Shown piece after piece: positions 35,849-44,548 of a stretch of DNA of 64,000 nucleotides. A program made the position numbers and the translations under genes. The stretch lies in assembly GCA_012960035.1 (NCBI GenBank), contig DUBZ01000137.1, positions 111,248-175,247 of the forward strand, in the 5' to 3' direction. The notes below the pieces were generated by a model. The model was not told the DNA's origin. It searched no databases and saw only the letters and a list, made by a program, of their open reading frames with translations. This DNA is from Myxococcales bacterium (GTDB lineage: Bacteria; Myxococcota_A; UBA9160; UBA4427). Within the stretch, counting starts at the first letter, position 1. Each line of letters begins with the position of its first letter.

Positions 35849-35961
35849 TTGAAGTTCTTCCCTTCTGGTTTTCGGTGTTCTGATTTTCGCTTCTCAATCT
35901 CAGATTTCGGCCTCTGTATCCGGTCTTCTGGTTCTGCTTCTGCCTCTGCTTCTGCCCTATT
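35849..35961 (-). promoter_or_regulatory. Purine-rich, T-poor leader of the zinc-ribbon gene
   Basis: Read on the minus strand, this ~110-base leader is almost free of T and rich in GCAGAAGCAGAGGCAGAA-type units. It lacks strong stems. It resembles in style the A-rich leader of hpf (37.1-37.3 kb). The rest of the gap (35962-36327) shows no supported gene. Confidence 0.35.
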
Positions 35962-36327
35962 TCGTGCTGTTCTTGTTGCAGTTCGTGCTGCTGCATTCGT
36001 ACCGCGCTGAAGTTGCGCGCTTTTATGGTGCTCTCCGAGGCGCCTTCCGCAGTTGAAAGCGCCTCGGAAAGTCTGCGGGTTTGGGGTCGAGTACCCGCTT
36101 GCCTCATAAAAGCGGTCCGCTGTGACAGATCCGGTCATCGAGTGCTTGATTTCCACAGTTTTCGGAGAAATATTTTTTGGCCTGCTCAACGCATAAGGCC
36201 GCGTCATCGCGACCCCACCCGCGCTGAACTACTCTCCATGCGTGGTTCGGCGTACACGACACAGTCAGAATCAACGGAAGTTCGACAGCAGATGTGTCGC
36301 AGACGGCGCAAAGCAAGGAATTGCATT

Positions 36328-37050
36328 TTGAGCAGCGATAACGAATTCATTCGACGGTTCACCCACTGGGACGCGAGTTCGATGAACGCGACCGGCGCCT
36401 GGGCAGAACGTCGAAGGCTCGCCAAGGCGATGCGCGAAGTGATCGCGCGCCTGGTCGAAATCGACGCTCCCGAAGAGGACCTCGCCGAAGCTGCCAATGC
36501 ACTCGAGCGCTATTCCAAACGGCTGTTCGAATACCCCAAAGGCGCCAAATATGAGGGCTGGGCAGAAACCGCGGTGTCGGGAGACGCCGCCGCGTTCTTC
36601 GATCACAGCCCGCTCATCGGGCTCGCGAACCCACTTTCCCCGCCCATTTCGCTTGTCGCCGACCGCGACAACATGACGGTTGAGGGAAGGGCAGTTTTCG
36701 GTTCGGCCTTCGAAGGGCCACCCGCCTGTGTGCACGGCGGGTTCATTTCTGCAGCCTTTGACGAAGTGTTGGGCTTCGTCAACTCGCTCACGGGAAACCC
36801 GGGCATGACCGCGCGCCTCACGATCGACTACAAGCGTCCGACGCCCCTTCACACCAACTTGCATTTCAAAGCCCAACTCGACCGCGTCGACGGCCGAAAA
36901 ACTTACGCGAGCGGAAAAGTATTTGCCGACGACCGCTTGACCGCGACCGCCGAGGCCTTATTTCTAAGCGTGGGCGCAGAGAAGTTGAGCGACCTTTATA
37001 TGGAAGGCCAGGAACGAGATCGCGAAACCGAATTATTCGATGACGAGTAA
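36328..37050 (+). CDS. PaaI-like hotdog thioesterase
   Basis: About 240 residues. The C-terminal ~150 residues form a hotdog domain with the PaaI-type motif PPACVHGGFISAAFDEVLG and a downstream TARLTIDYKRPTPL strand. It would hydrolyse an acyl-CoA to free acid and CoA. A helical N-terminal extension (~90 residues) precedes it. TTG 36328 is chosen because AAGGAA lies nine bases upstream; ATG 36382 is the main alternative. It precedes hpf by 277 bases. Confidence 0.75.
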   Translation: MSSDNEFIRRFTHWDASSMNATGAWAERRRLAKAMREVIARLVEIDAPEEDLAEAANALERYSKRLFEYPKGAKYEGWAETAVSGDAAAFFDHSPLIGLANPLSPPISLVADRDNMTVEGRAVFGSAFEGPPACVHGGFISAAFDEVLGFVNSLTGNPGMTARLTIDYKRPTPLHTNLHFKAQLDRVDGRKTYASGKVFADDRLTATAEALFLSVGAEKLSDLYMEGQERDRETELFDDE

Positions 37051-37327
37051 GTGCAATTGGCGCGTCTCAGCGAAGAAAGTGCGCACCAATCGCCGCGCCG
37101 TGGTGACCAATAGAATAGAAGTGGGGTGAAGCACCGCACAAATACGCACATCGACTACTACATTGCGCAGCACGAAAATACGATATTCGTTATCGATTAA
37201 GCATTAAGGAGGAACGCACGAAAAGCAAAAGACGACGTACGTTGACGAACAACAACAAACGTTAGAACGACGCAAGCAAGCCAGTTTCAATCCAACGAAA
37301 CGTACTTTCATTAAGAAAGGAAAACAC
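37051..37327 (+). promoter_or_regulatory. Long A-rich leader of hpf with a free Shine-Dalgarno
   Basis: A 277-base gap whose last ~130 bases are rich in A and C/G (AACAACAACAAACG, GCACGAAAAGCAAAAG) and poor in T, so largely unstructured. It contains a near-perfect AAGGAGG (37206-37212) with no ATG/GTG/TTG after it. Instead ACG (37218) opens a 15-codon basic frame ending at TAG 37263-37265. The hpf TTG start is preceded by AAGAAAGGA. Confidence 0.45.
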
Positions 37328-37702
37328 TTGCAGATACATTGGCACCAGGCAAAGTGGGTGGGCGACGAACAGAAGACGCAGATAGAAGAGCGGATTCACG
37401 CTCTTGCGGACCAAGGTCACAACGACTTGATCGACGTCAGAATCTCGGGCAACCCATCCAAACACAAGGGCCACACGGACCACGAAGTCCGCATCACCTG
37501 CGAGGCCCGCGGACAAGAAATTGTCGCGACTCGCACCGGCCCAAAACTCGAACGCGCGCTCCACGACGCGCTCGAAAGCTTCAAACAACAGGTCCGCTCC
37601 ATGCGCGCAAAACGCAAAGAGCACCGCGCACCAAGAGCCATTGCGCCCGCTGATGCGGACCCGACTGATTCAGAAGCCGAAATGGAATTAGAGAGCCCGT
37701 AG
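37328..37702 (+). CDS. hpf: Ribosome hibernation-promoting factor family protein (HPF/RaiA-like)
   Basis: 124 residues. Short-form HPF/YfiA fold: an N-terminal strand MQIHWHQAKW, basic helices (DQGHNDLID, GPKLERALHDALESFKQQV) and an acidic C-terminal tail. It should bind the 30S subunit in stationary phase and block translation. The long-form dimerisation domain is absent. TTG start with AAGAAAGGA upstream. A long unstructured leader suggests translational or stress control. A strong terminator follows. Confidence 0.82.
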   Translation: MQIHWHQAKWVGDEQKTQIEERIHALADQGHNDLIDVRISGNPSKHKGHTDHEVRITCEARGQEIVATRTGPKLERALHDALESFKQQVRSMRAKRKEHRAPRAIAPADADPTDSEAEMELESP

Positions 37703-37743
37703 CGATCTAGGCGCGGTTCTTTCAATAGATCGAGAGCGAACAG

Positions 37744-37783
37744 AAAAGGCAGCTTCACCCCGATGGGGTGGGGCTGCCTTTTT
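37744..37783. terminator. Bidirectional intrinsic terminator after hpf
   Basis: AAAAGGCAGC ... CACCCC-GAT-GGGGTG ... GCTGCCTTTTT: a long GC-rich stem with A and T tracts on both sides. It ends hpf transcription and also the minus-strand membrane-protein gene. Confidence 0.9.
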
Positions 37784-37839
37784 CTACTTTGAACACGAGG
37801 CTGATTCGACAGTCCGACGGTGCGCCGACCCACCCCGCC

Positions 37840-39342
37840 TTACCGCCGCCGAAACTCACGCATCGTCGTCACCGCACCCGGCACCAACCAAGCAAAGAAG
37901 ACCGCAGCAAGCCCGTACGCGAACAACGCATAGATAAACGGGTGATAGTCCACCGAGGCGAAGCGGCTGGCGATCCAATAGATCGCTGTCGAAAGTGCGA
38001 GCACTGCGATCGGAGTCCAAGCGGTGCGTCGTAGTGTGACCGCGATTGCCATGATCCAGTAGTAAGAAGAAGCGGGCGTGAGGGCGAAGATTGCCGCGAT
38101 GCCAAGCGCTGCGGCTTCCGCGATTGAACTGCTCCACACGGCGAGCACGAACAAAACGAGCATGGTTCCGGAGAGCAGCACCCGGCCAACGGTTTGCTCA
38201 CCGAGGCGTGCGTTTACTTCTTCGCGAGTGCGCCGCTGTGGGGCCTCGTCATTGAGGTTCGACATGAGGAAGGTCGGACCACTTACGAATAGGGTGTCCA
38301 TCCCAACCTGATTCGTCCCCCAAGTTTCGCGGTGCACTTGTATGTCACGAGCGAACTCACTCCAAGCTGACACCCCTCTGCCCGTCATGCTCCCACCGAC
38401 AAAACCAATGCAGAGGATTGCGATACATCCCGCGGCGATTCGGAAAGACCATGTTGGTCGCTCGCCTGAAGACCAGGCTTTCAAAGCCAGCAGCCCCGGC
38501 CCCAAGAGCAGCACGATCGGGAACACCCGCACAACCGCGGCATAGCCGATCAACGCACCCGCCGTGGCATAGCGCTCGCGCTTCAGCATGCAGATGCCCA
38601 TGATGCTTGTCGCCAACCAGTCGAGACGTAGGAACGAGCCGATGAAGAGATAGCGCCAGCCAAAACCAAAGCCCGCAATCGCGAGCGCGAGACACGTGGG
38701 GCCAAACCCGTAAGTTCGGTACACGAGCGCGAGCATCACGATCATCAGAACGATGTCGAGGCTTGCGAGAAACCCGAGAGCTGCGGGCGTGCTTCCTATA
38801 TGGGTGTCGAATAAGCGCGCGACGAAGGTCCACGCGGGAGTTGGGTTGTAGCCGTGGTCGTGACGAATATTTTCCCAGAAGCGCGGAGGCGTGCTCGCGA
38901 TGTACTCGTGATGGTCGGCGACGAACTCTTGCCAGCGTTCGTCGCGAAAGCGCGCGCGCACCTCGTCCATCTTGGTTTGATGTTCGGCAACAGAAACCAT
39001 CGTGTTGCTGTCGAGATCGCGTACGCGGCCCACCGCCATCTCAGGCGCGGACTCTTGCTGGGCGCGAATCGACGCCGAGTACAAGCCGTCGTAACCGAGC
39101 TCGGGGAAGTACTTCGAACCGAGCTGGTAGTGATAGAGCTCCCAGCGATTTACAAAGCCGTCGCTCCACTGGTGGTACTGGAGCGTAAAGTTGAAGAATG
39201 CGAGCGCTCCGGCAAAGGCCGCAAAGCCGTAAGCAAAACCCTTGAAGCGCTTGAGCGCCGGAATACGAACTGCGAGAAGCAGGAGCAGCACAAGGCAGCC
39301 CATGATGATTCGCACGCCGGTGTCAGAAAGGTGAATGCTCAC
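37840..39342 (-). CDS. Polytopic membrane protein (possible GT-C type)
   Basis: 500 residues with about ten to twelve hydrophobic helices. A long non-membrane loop follows the second helix (NRWELYHYQLGSKYFPELGYDGLY ... DNR-like acidic residues), a layout seen in GT-C glycosyltransferases. A clear catalytic motif cannot be fixed. I do not recognise a named family. ATG 39342 opens directly into the first helix. It is a single gene between the hpf terminator and an acyl-CoA ligase. Confidence 0.65.
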   Translation of the reverse strand: MSIHLSDTGVRIIMGCLVLLLLLAVRIPALKRFKGFAYGFAAFAGALAFFNFTLQYHQWSDGFVNRWELYHYQLGSKYFPELGYDGLYSASIRAQQESAPEMAVGRVRDLDSNTMVSVAEHQTKMDEVRARFRDERWQEFVADHHEYIASTPPRFWENIRHDHGYNPTPAWTFVARLFDTHIGSTPAALGFLASLDIVLMIVMLALVYRTYGFGPTCLALAIAGFGFGWRYLFIGSFLRLDWLATSIMGICMLKRERYATAGALIGYAAVVRVFPIVLLLGPGLLALKAWSSGERPTWSFRIAAGCIAILCIGFVGGSMTGRGVSAWSEFARDIQVHRETWGTNQVGMDTLFVSGPTFLMSNLNDEAPQRRTREEVNARLGEQTVGRVLLSGTMLVLFVLAVWSSSIAEAAALGIAAIFALTPASSYYWIMAIAVTLRRTAWTPIAVLALSTAIYWIASRFASVDYHPFIYALFAYGLAAVFFAWLVPGAVTTMREFRRR

Positions 39343-39394
39343 GTGAAGTGTCGACGATTATACAGGCGGGGCACCCAACGGCTACGGGAGCGCG

Positions 39395-40888
39395 TTAGCG
39401 AAGCTCGCGCTTCAAGATCTTGCCCGACGGTCCCTTGGGCAAGCTATCCAGGAACGCGATACTGCGGGGATACTTGTACGCGGAGAGCTTCTCTTTGCAG
39501 AACGCGATCAGGTCTTGCTCGGTTGCACTCTGCCCGTTCACCAACGCGACCACGGCCTTCACTTCTTCTCCGTGGCTTTCGTCCGGGATGCCGATCACTG
39601 CGGCTTCTTCGACTGCGGGGTGGGCGTAAAGCACCTCTTCCACTTCCCGCGGATAAACGTTGAATCCGCCGCGCAAAATCATGTCCTTCTTGCGGTCGAC
39701 GATCCAGTAGCAGCCGTCTTCGTCGCGGAGTCCAATGTCTCCCGAGTGAAACCATCCACCCGCAAACGCTTCGGCGGTTGCCTCCGGGCGATCGAGGTAT
39801 CCCTTCATGATGTTGTGGCCGCGGATACAGATTTCGCCGCGCTCACCTCCGGGCACCGGTCTGCCGTCGTCGTCCAAAATTGCGAGTTCGACTCCCCAAA
39901 CCGGGTAACCGATCGAGCCGGCTTTGCGCAGTCGATCAAGGGTGCTGAAACTCGCGATCGGTGAAGTCTCGGAAAGTCCGTAGCCCTCTAGGATCGTCAC
40001 GCCGAATTTCTTCTCGAAGTCGTTCATGACTTCAACTGGCATCGGTGCGCCGCCGGTGAGACAGATGTCGAGGCTCGACAAGTCGTAGGTTCGGTCGCCT
40101 TCGTAGTGGAGCAAGCCGAAGTACATCGTGGGAACACCGGCAAAGATATTGATGTTGTCTCGTTCGATGATCTCCATGGCCTCTCTGGCGTCGAAGCGCG
40201 GCAACAGGGTAAAGCAACCGCCAGAAGCGATGCATCCGTTCTGAACCACGACCTGACCAAACGAATGGAAGAGTGGAAGGGTTGCGAGGTAGCGCCCCTC
40301 GCCTTCGGGTACGGGAACAAGCTTCGGCGCGACGAACGCGCAGTTCATCAAGATGTTCGAATGCGTGAGTTCGGCGCCCTTCGGTTTGCCCGTCGTTCCC
40401 GACGTATAAAGGATCACCGCGGTATCGTCCGGCGAGGTTTGAGCCAAACCTTCGATCGGCCCGCTCTTCGTCATTTCTGCAAGTGTTCCGACGCCTTCGT
40501 CACCGGCACTCACAAACGGCACGCTTGCGAGCTTGGCACCTTCGCTTCCGACGTCGCCGAAACTTGTGTGGGCGATCAAGATCTTCGCTTTCGAGTCGCG
40601 CAGGAAGTAGTCAACTTCGACCGCGGTCGCGAGCACGTTGATGGGCACCACCGTCGCCCCTGCATAGAGAATCCCAAAGTAAGAGATCGTGAACTCGGGC
40701 ACGTTGGGGATCAAGACCGCAACCTTGTCGTTCATTTTGATGCCACGTTCTTGAAGCGAAGTCGCGACGCCGCGTGCGGCCGCGTCAAGTTCGCCGTAAG
40801 TCATGCTGAAGTCGCCCAAACGCAACACCGGTGAATCGGGATGGTCGGCGGCGCCAGCTTGCAGGATGGTTCCAAGGTTGAGACTCAT
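39395..40888 (-). CDS. Long-chain acyl-CoA synthetase
   Basis: 497 residues. Class I adenylate-forming enzyme with YTSGTTGKPKGAE, EGYGLSETSP, FHSGDIGLRD, DRKKDMILRGGFNVYPRE and PSGKILKRE. It activates fatty or related acids to CoA esters. GAAGGAA precedes the ATG. This is the third ligase of the window and is more typical of general long-chain enzymes than the FadD3-like one. It lies 53 bases downstream of nothing on its strand except folP upstream (gap 107 bases), so it is probably transcribed alone or with folP. Confidence 0.87.
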   Translation of the reverse strand: MSLNLGTILQAGAADHPDSPVLRLGDFSMTYGELDAAARGVATSLQERGIKMNDKVAVLIPNVPEFTISYFGILYAGATVVPINVLATAVEVDYFLRDSKAKILIAHTSFGDVGSEGAKLASVPFVSAGDEGVGTLAEMTKSGPIEGLAQTSPDDTAVILYTSGTTGKPKGAELTHSNILMNCAFVAPKLVPVPEGEGRYLATLPLFHSFGQVVVQNGCIASGGCFTLLPRFDAREAMEIIERDNINIFAGVPTMYFGLLHYEGDRTYDLSSLDICLTGGAPMPVEVMNDFEKKFGVTILEGYGLSETSPIASFSTLDRLRKAGSIGYPVWGVELAILDDDGRPVPGGERGEICIRGHNIMKGYLDRPEATAEAFAGGWFHSGDIGLRDEDGCYWIVDRKKDMILRGGFNVYPREVEEVLYAHPAVEEAAVIGIPDESHGEEVKAVVALVNGQSATEQDLIAFCKEKLSAYKYPRSIAFLDSLPKGPSGKILKRELR

Positions 40889-40995
40889 GGGGATTCCTTC
40901 TTCTCTGAATGACGCGCTTCTAGACGCGCTTCTAAATCACGAGCATGCGGACGGTATGCGCCGGATGAATTTAACAGATGAACCCGAGAGAAAGC

Positions 40996-41853
40996 TCAGA
41001 CGAAAAAGCCTTCGCCCTCAAGTCTGAGGCTGGTGCGCAATGCGTCGGCAAGGCCTTGCAGGTCGTGGGTTCGAATCATGTCCACGCCCTGACGGGCAGC
41101 ATAGAGTTCGGCGGCCAGGGTCGCGGGCAAGCGCGCTGCAACTTCGCGGGGGGGCCCGATTTCGGACTCAGCACAGATCGCGCCCAAAAACGATTTACGC
41201 GAGACCGAAACGAGCACACGACAGCGCACTTCGCGTCGCAGCCGCGCAAGGCCCTGCAACACTTCAACCGAGGGCGCTGGATCAACGCCCAGAAAGAACC
41301 CCATGCCCGGGTCGGCGATCATCCGGCTTCGGGCAATGCCGGCGCGTTCAAGTGCACCCAAACGATCTTCAAAGAACGCTAGGACGCGATCCATCATCGG
41401 CTCCGGGCCGGCGCTTTCACGGGTCGCGGGTCCCTGTTGCTGGATCGAATGCATCACGACCAGTTCACAATCGCTCGCGGCAAGCTCATGCCACATCGCT
41501 TCGTCGTTGAACCCCTCGATGTCGTTCAACATCCGGGCACCATGAGCGATCGACCAACGTTGCGTTTCACTTTGGAACGAATCCACGCCGAACGGAATCT
41601 TCTCATCGCTTAGCGTCGCAACGACCGGAGCAAGGCGTGCAATTTCTTCTTTCGCACTCACGGCTTCAGAATCGGGATGGCTCGACGCGGGCCCAAGTTC
41701 AACGATGTCAGCGCCGGCAGCAACAAGCCGCCGCGCTTGCTCGATCGCGGCAGTCGGTTCAAGAAACTCGCCGCCATCCGAAAACGAATCGCGCGTAGTA
41801 TTGAGAATGCCAACTAGGGAAGGACCCTGCTTATGACCTTGCTCCGGCATCAC
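40996..41853 (-). CDS. folP: Dihydropteroate synthase
   Basis: 285 residues. Pterin-binding TIM barrel: GILNTTRDSFSDGG, IVELGPASSHPDS (usual DIGGEST replaced), DSFQSE, NDIEGF, ADPGMGF, SVSRKSFLG and the final RTHD. It condenses p-aminobenzoate with the pterin pyrophosphate in folate synthesis. The second motif (ELGPASS) is looser than in housekeeping enzymes, so a paralogue role is conceivable. It starts at ATG-ATG 41853/41850; the ribosome site is weak. Confidence 0.85.
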   Translation of the reverse strand: MMPEQGHKQGPSLVGILNTTRDSFSDGGEFLEPTAAIEQARRLVAAGADIVELGPASSHPDSEAVSAKEEIARLAPVVATLSDEKIPFGVDSFQSETQRWSIAHGARMLNDIEGFNDEAMWHELAASDCELVVMHSIQQQGPATRESAGPEPMMDRVLAFFEDRLGALERAGIARSRMIADPGMGFFLGVDPAPSVEVLQGLARLRREVRCRVLVSVSRKSFLGAICAESEIGPPREVAARLPATLAAELYAARQGVDMIRTHDLQGLADALRTSLRLEGEGFFV

Positions 41854-41940
41854 TCTGAACTCCCTACGCCTGCGATTGAACCCGCAACGCGGATTGGCAA
41901 CGAGGAGCCTGACCCAAGACTCTGACGCAACAGACGTTTT

Positions 41941-43248
41941 CTAATCGTTTTTGGGCGCTGTGGGATAGAACGTTGCAAGAAGTTCGACGGGGTGCTGGAC
42001 AAGGGCGGACATACCCCGATCCGAAGCGCCCCGGCGCAGTTGCATCATGCACCCGGGGTTCCCGCTTGTAATGACGTCCGGCGCGGCTTCCGCCAATGCG
42101 TCCATCTTGTCATGCAGAATCTCGTTCGAGAGTTCGCGCTGGGTGAGGTTATAGGTCCCCGCGGCGCCACAACATCGATCTGCGTTGGCGTGCGCGACGA
42201 GTTCGACCCCGGGCACCATTTCGAGCAAGCGACGCGGCGCCGCCGCAACACCTTGGGTGTGAATCAAATGGCAGGGGTCGTCGTAACAAACCCTTAGGCG
42301 CTTGCCTTTCGGAAGTGTTTCCGGAACCCGCAGGCCGACCTCATCCAAAAATTCGGTGATGTCTTTGACCTTCGCGGCAAGCGCGCGGCCGTCTTCGCCG
42401 ATCCAACTTTCGGCTTCGCGGAGCGCAGTACCGCAACCCGCAGAATTCGTAACCAACGCATCCACCGAGTGCTTCGCAAAGACCGCTGCATTGTGTCGTG
42501 CGAGTCGGTGCGCGGTATCCGCGTCTCCTGAATGCGCTTGCAACGCCCCGCAACATCCTTGCTCCGCAGGCACGAGCACGTCGAAACCGTTCTCTGCGAG
42601 AACGCGAACCGTTGCGCGATTCACGTCGGGAAAAATTTCGTGCATCACGCATCCGGACAAGAACGCGACGCATCCACGTTTTTCGCCCACTGCCGCCGTA
42701 AACTCGGGGAGCCGCTTGCGCTCGGCACGACTCGGGATGTCGGGCATCAAGCCGAAAGCGTGCCGCAATGATTCGGGGAGCAAGGAGAGCTTGTCGAGGG
42801 TTGAAACGACGAAGCGATCCATTCCCATACGCGATACAAAGCCAAGCAAACCGACAACGCTTCGCAGTATGAACTTCCGTGGCACAACGTGCCGCAACGC
42901 AAAACGCTCAAGGGTGCGCGCGCTTCCACTGCGCAACCCGGCCGCCGTGACTTCTTCGCGCATGAGTTCGAGCATGCTTCCGTACTGCACCCCGGACGGA
43001 CAGGCGGTTTCGCACGCGCGACAACCCACGCACAAGAACGCTTCTTCGGACGCCAGACCCGCTAGGGGCACGCGTTCTTCATGCACGCCCCGCATCAAGT
43101 AAACGCGGCCGCGCGGTGAAGAACTTTCGCGACCTGTCGCGAGATAGGTTGGACAAGACGAAAGACATAGACCGCAATGAACGCAGTCGAGGCTCTTCTC
43201 ATAAATCTCGTCGAGGCGTGGGCCGTGTGTCGTCACGCTAGATCCCAC
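41941..43248 (-). CDS. glcF: Glycolate oxidase iron-sulfur subunit
   Basis: 435 residues. Two 4Fe-4S ferredoxin motifs (CVHCGLCLSSCP and CVGCRACETACP) and two CCG-type cysteine-rich domains (GCCGALQAH, DRCCGAAG), as in GlcF/LldE-type subunits. It carries electrons from the flavin subunits to the respiratory chain. GTG start at 43248 overlaps the glcE stop by 11 bases. Last gene of glcDEF, all read on the minus strand. Confidence 0.9.
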   Translation of the reverse strand: MGSSVTTHGPRLDEIYEKSLDCVHCGLCLSSCPTYLATGRESSSPRGRVYLMRGVHEERVPLAGLASEEAFLCVGCRACETACPSGVQYGSMLELMREEVTAAGLRSGSARTLERFALRHVVPRKFILRSVVGLLGFVSRMGMDRFVVSTLDKLSLLPESLRHAFGLMPDIPSRAERKRLPEFTAAVGEKRGCVAFLSGCVMHEIFPDVNRATVRVLAENGFDVLVPAEQGCCGALQAHSGDADTAHRLARHNAAVFAKHSVDALVTNSAGCGTALREAESWIGEDGRALAAKVKDITEFLDEVGLRVPETLPKGKRLRVCYDDPCHLIHTQGVAAAPRRLLEMVPGVELVAHANADRCCGAAGTYNLTQRELSNEILHDKMDALAEAAPDVITSGNPGCMMQLRRGASDRGMSALVQHPVELLATFYPTAPKND

Positions 43249-44548
43249 CTACAAAGCGACCGGGGTTCAGGAGGCGATCGGGATCATACTCGTGCTTGAG
43301 TCGTCGCATGATCTCGAGTTGAGGCGACGCCGTTTCGCCGAACACGTCGAATCCGCGCTTCGCCTGAGTGGGAAGCGACTCGAATACCAGCGCACCGTCA
43401 CTCGCCTCGGCGGCGGACCTTGCGACTTCGACGATCTGCTTCAACTGGTTGGCACCCTCACCGAGCGCTTGCGCGTTAGGCGAAGGGAAGTCGGCAAAGA
43501 CGAGGCCGAGCCCGGGGTCGACCGTTGTAAGCGCTCCCGCTTTTGCGAGCGGGCGCACGCAGGCCCCAAGCTTCGTGGGCAAGGTCGCGATACGCACACG
43601 AACACCCGAGTCTCTCGGCGTCGTGGAAAGTTCGTCGCGAACACGATCGATCCACCCGAGTGCCGGGTCGCCGCTCGCGCTTTCGGGACTTGTGCCGTGG
43701 CACTCTTTCTCGAACCACTTTGCGTCGTGGATGCACTCTGACTCTTCACCCGCAAATTCAACGAGCAACACCCAACTTGCGGCAAGCGAATGTTGGAGCC
43801 CGACTCGCCGGGCCACTTCCGGACTCAGCAACACCGCAGCGCGCGCGCTTCCGCGGCGACTGACGGCGAGCCCTTCTTTCAATGCGGTTTCCGATTCAGA
43901 ATATTCCGACACCCGAACTTCAACGGCGCGAGGCTTGGGCTGCAGACGCAACCAAGCTCCCGAAATTACCCCCAACGTCCCCAAGCTCCCGGTGTACAGC
44001 TTTGCGAGGTCGTATCCCGTGACGTTCTTCACCACACGGCCGCCACACTTCGTGAGGGTGCCTGAAGCGTGAACAATTTCTAAACCCAGAACGTTGCGAC
44101 GCACCGGACCAAAGGCGAGACAACGCGGGCCGTAGGCGGCCGTCGCGATTGCACCGCCAACGGTGGACCCGGCGCCCCCCGCATCAAGGGGAAGTTCCCA
44201 ACCGCACTCGTGCACGACCCGGCGAACTTCGGCAAGCGAAGTGCCGCTCGAGGCTTCAACGACACCGTCGTCGGGCTCGTAGCGTCGCACCCCGGCGAGT
44301 CGTTCGGTCGAAATCACGACATTGGCTTCGTCAGGCAGGTTGCCGAACCCCATCCGCGTTCCGCCACCACGCACCAGTGCGGGCAAACCCTGCACGCTCA
44401 ATTGAGTGAGCGCACGCGACAACGCTTCGGGGTCTTCCGGCGCAAGCACCGCGGCGATTGATTGTCCTTCGATCTCAAGCCCATCACTCGGAGCAAAGTC
44501 CGTCGCAGGCAAGGCACTGTGAAGCACGTCGATCGCAGCTTCGTTCAT
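43238..44548 (-). CDS. glcE: Glycolate oxidase FAD-binding subunit
   Basis: 436 residues. PCMH-type FAD domain: VRGGGTRMGFGN, the hallmark GGAGSTVGGAIATAAYGP and KNVTGYDLAKLYTGSLGTLG, with the C-terminal PDRLLNPGR. It pairs with GlcD to oxidise glycolate (or another 2-hydroxy acid) to the keto acid. The start overlaps the glcD stop by four bases (ATGA), so translation is coupled. Confidence 0.9.
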   Translation of the reverse strand: MNEAAIDVLHSALPATDFAPSDGLEIEGQSIAAVLAPEDPEALSRALTQLSVQGLPALVRGGGTRMGFGNLPDEANVVISTERLAGVRRYEPDDGVVEASSGTSLAEVRRVVHECGWELPLDAGGAGSTVGGAIATAAYGPRCLAFGPVRRNVLGLEIVHASGTLTKCGGRVVKNVTGYDLAKLYTGSLGTLGVISGAWLRLQPKPRAVEVRVSEYSESETALKEGLAVSRRGSARAAVLLSPEVARRVGLQHSLAASWVLLVEFAGEESECIHDAKWFEKECHGTSPESASGDPALGWIDRVRDELSTTPRDSGVRVRIATLPTKLGACVRPLAKAGALTTVDPGLGLVFADFPSPNAQALGEGANQLKQIVEVARSAAEASDGALVFESLPTQAKRGFDVFGETASPQLEIMRRLKHEYDPDRLLNPGRFVGGI

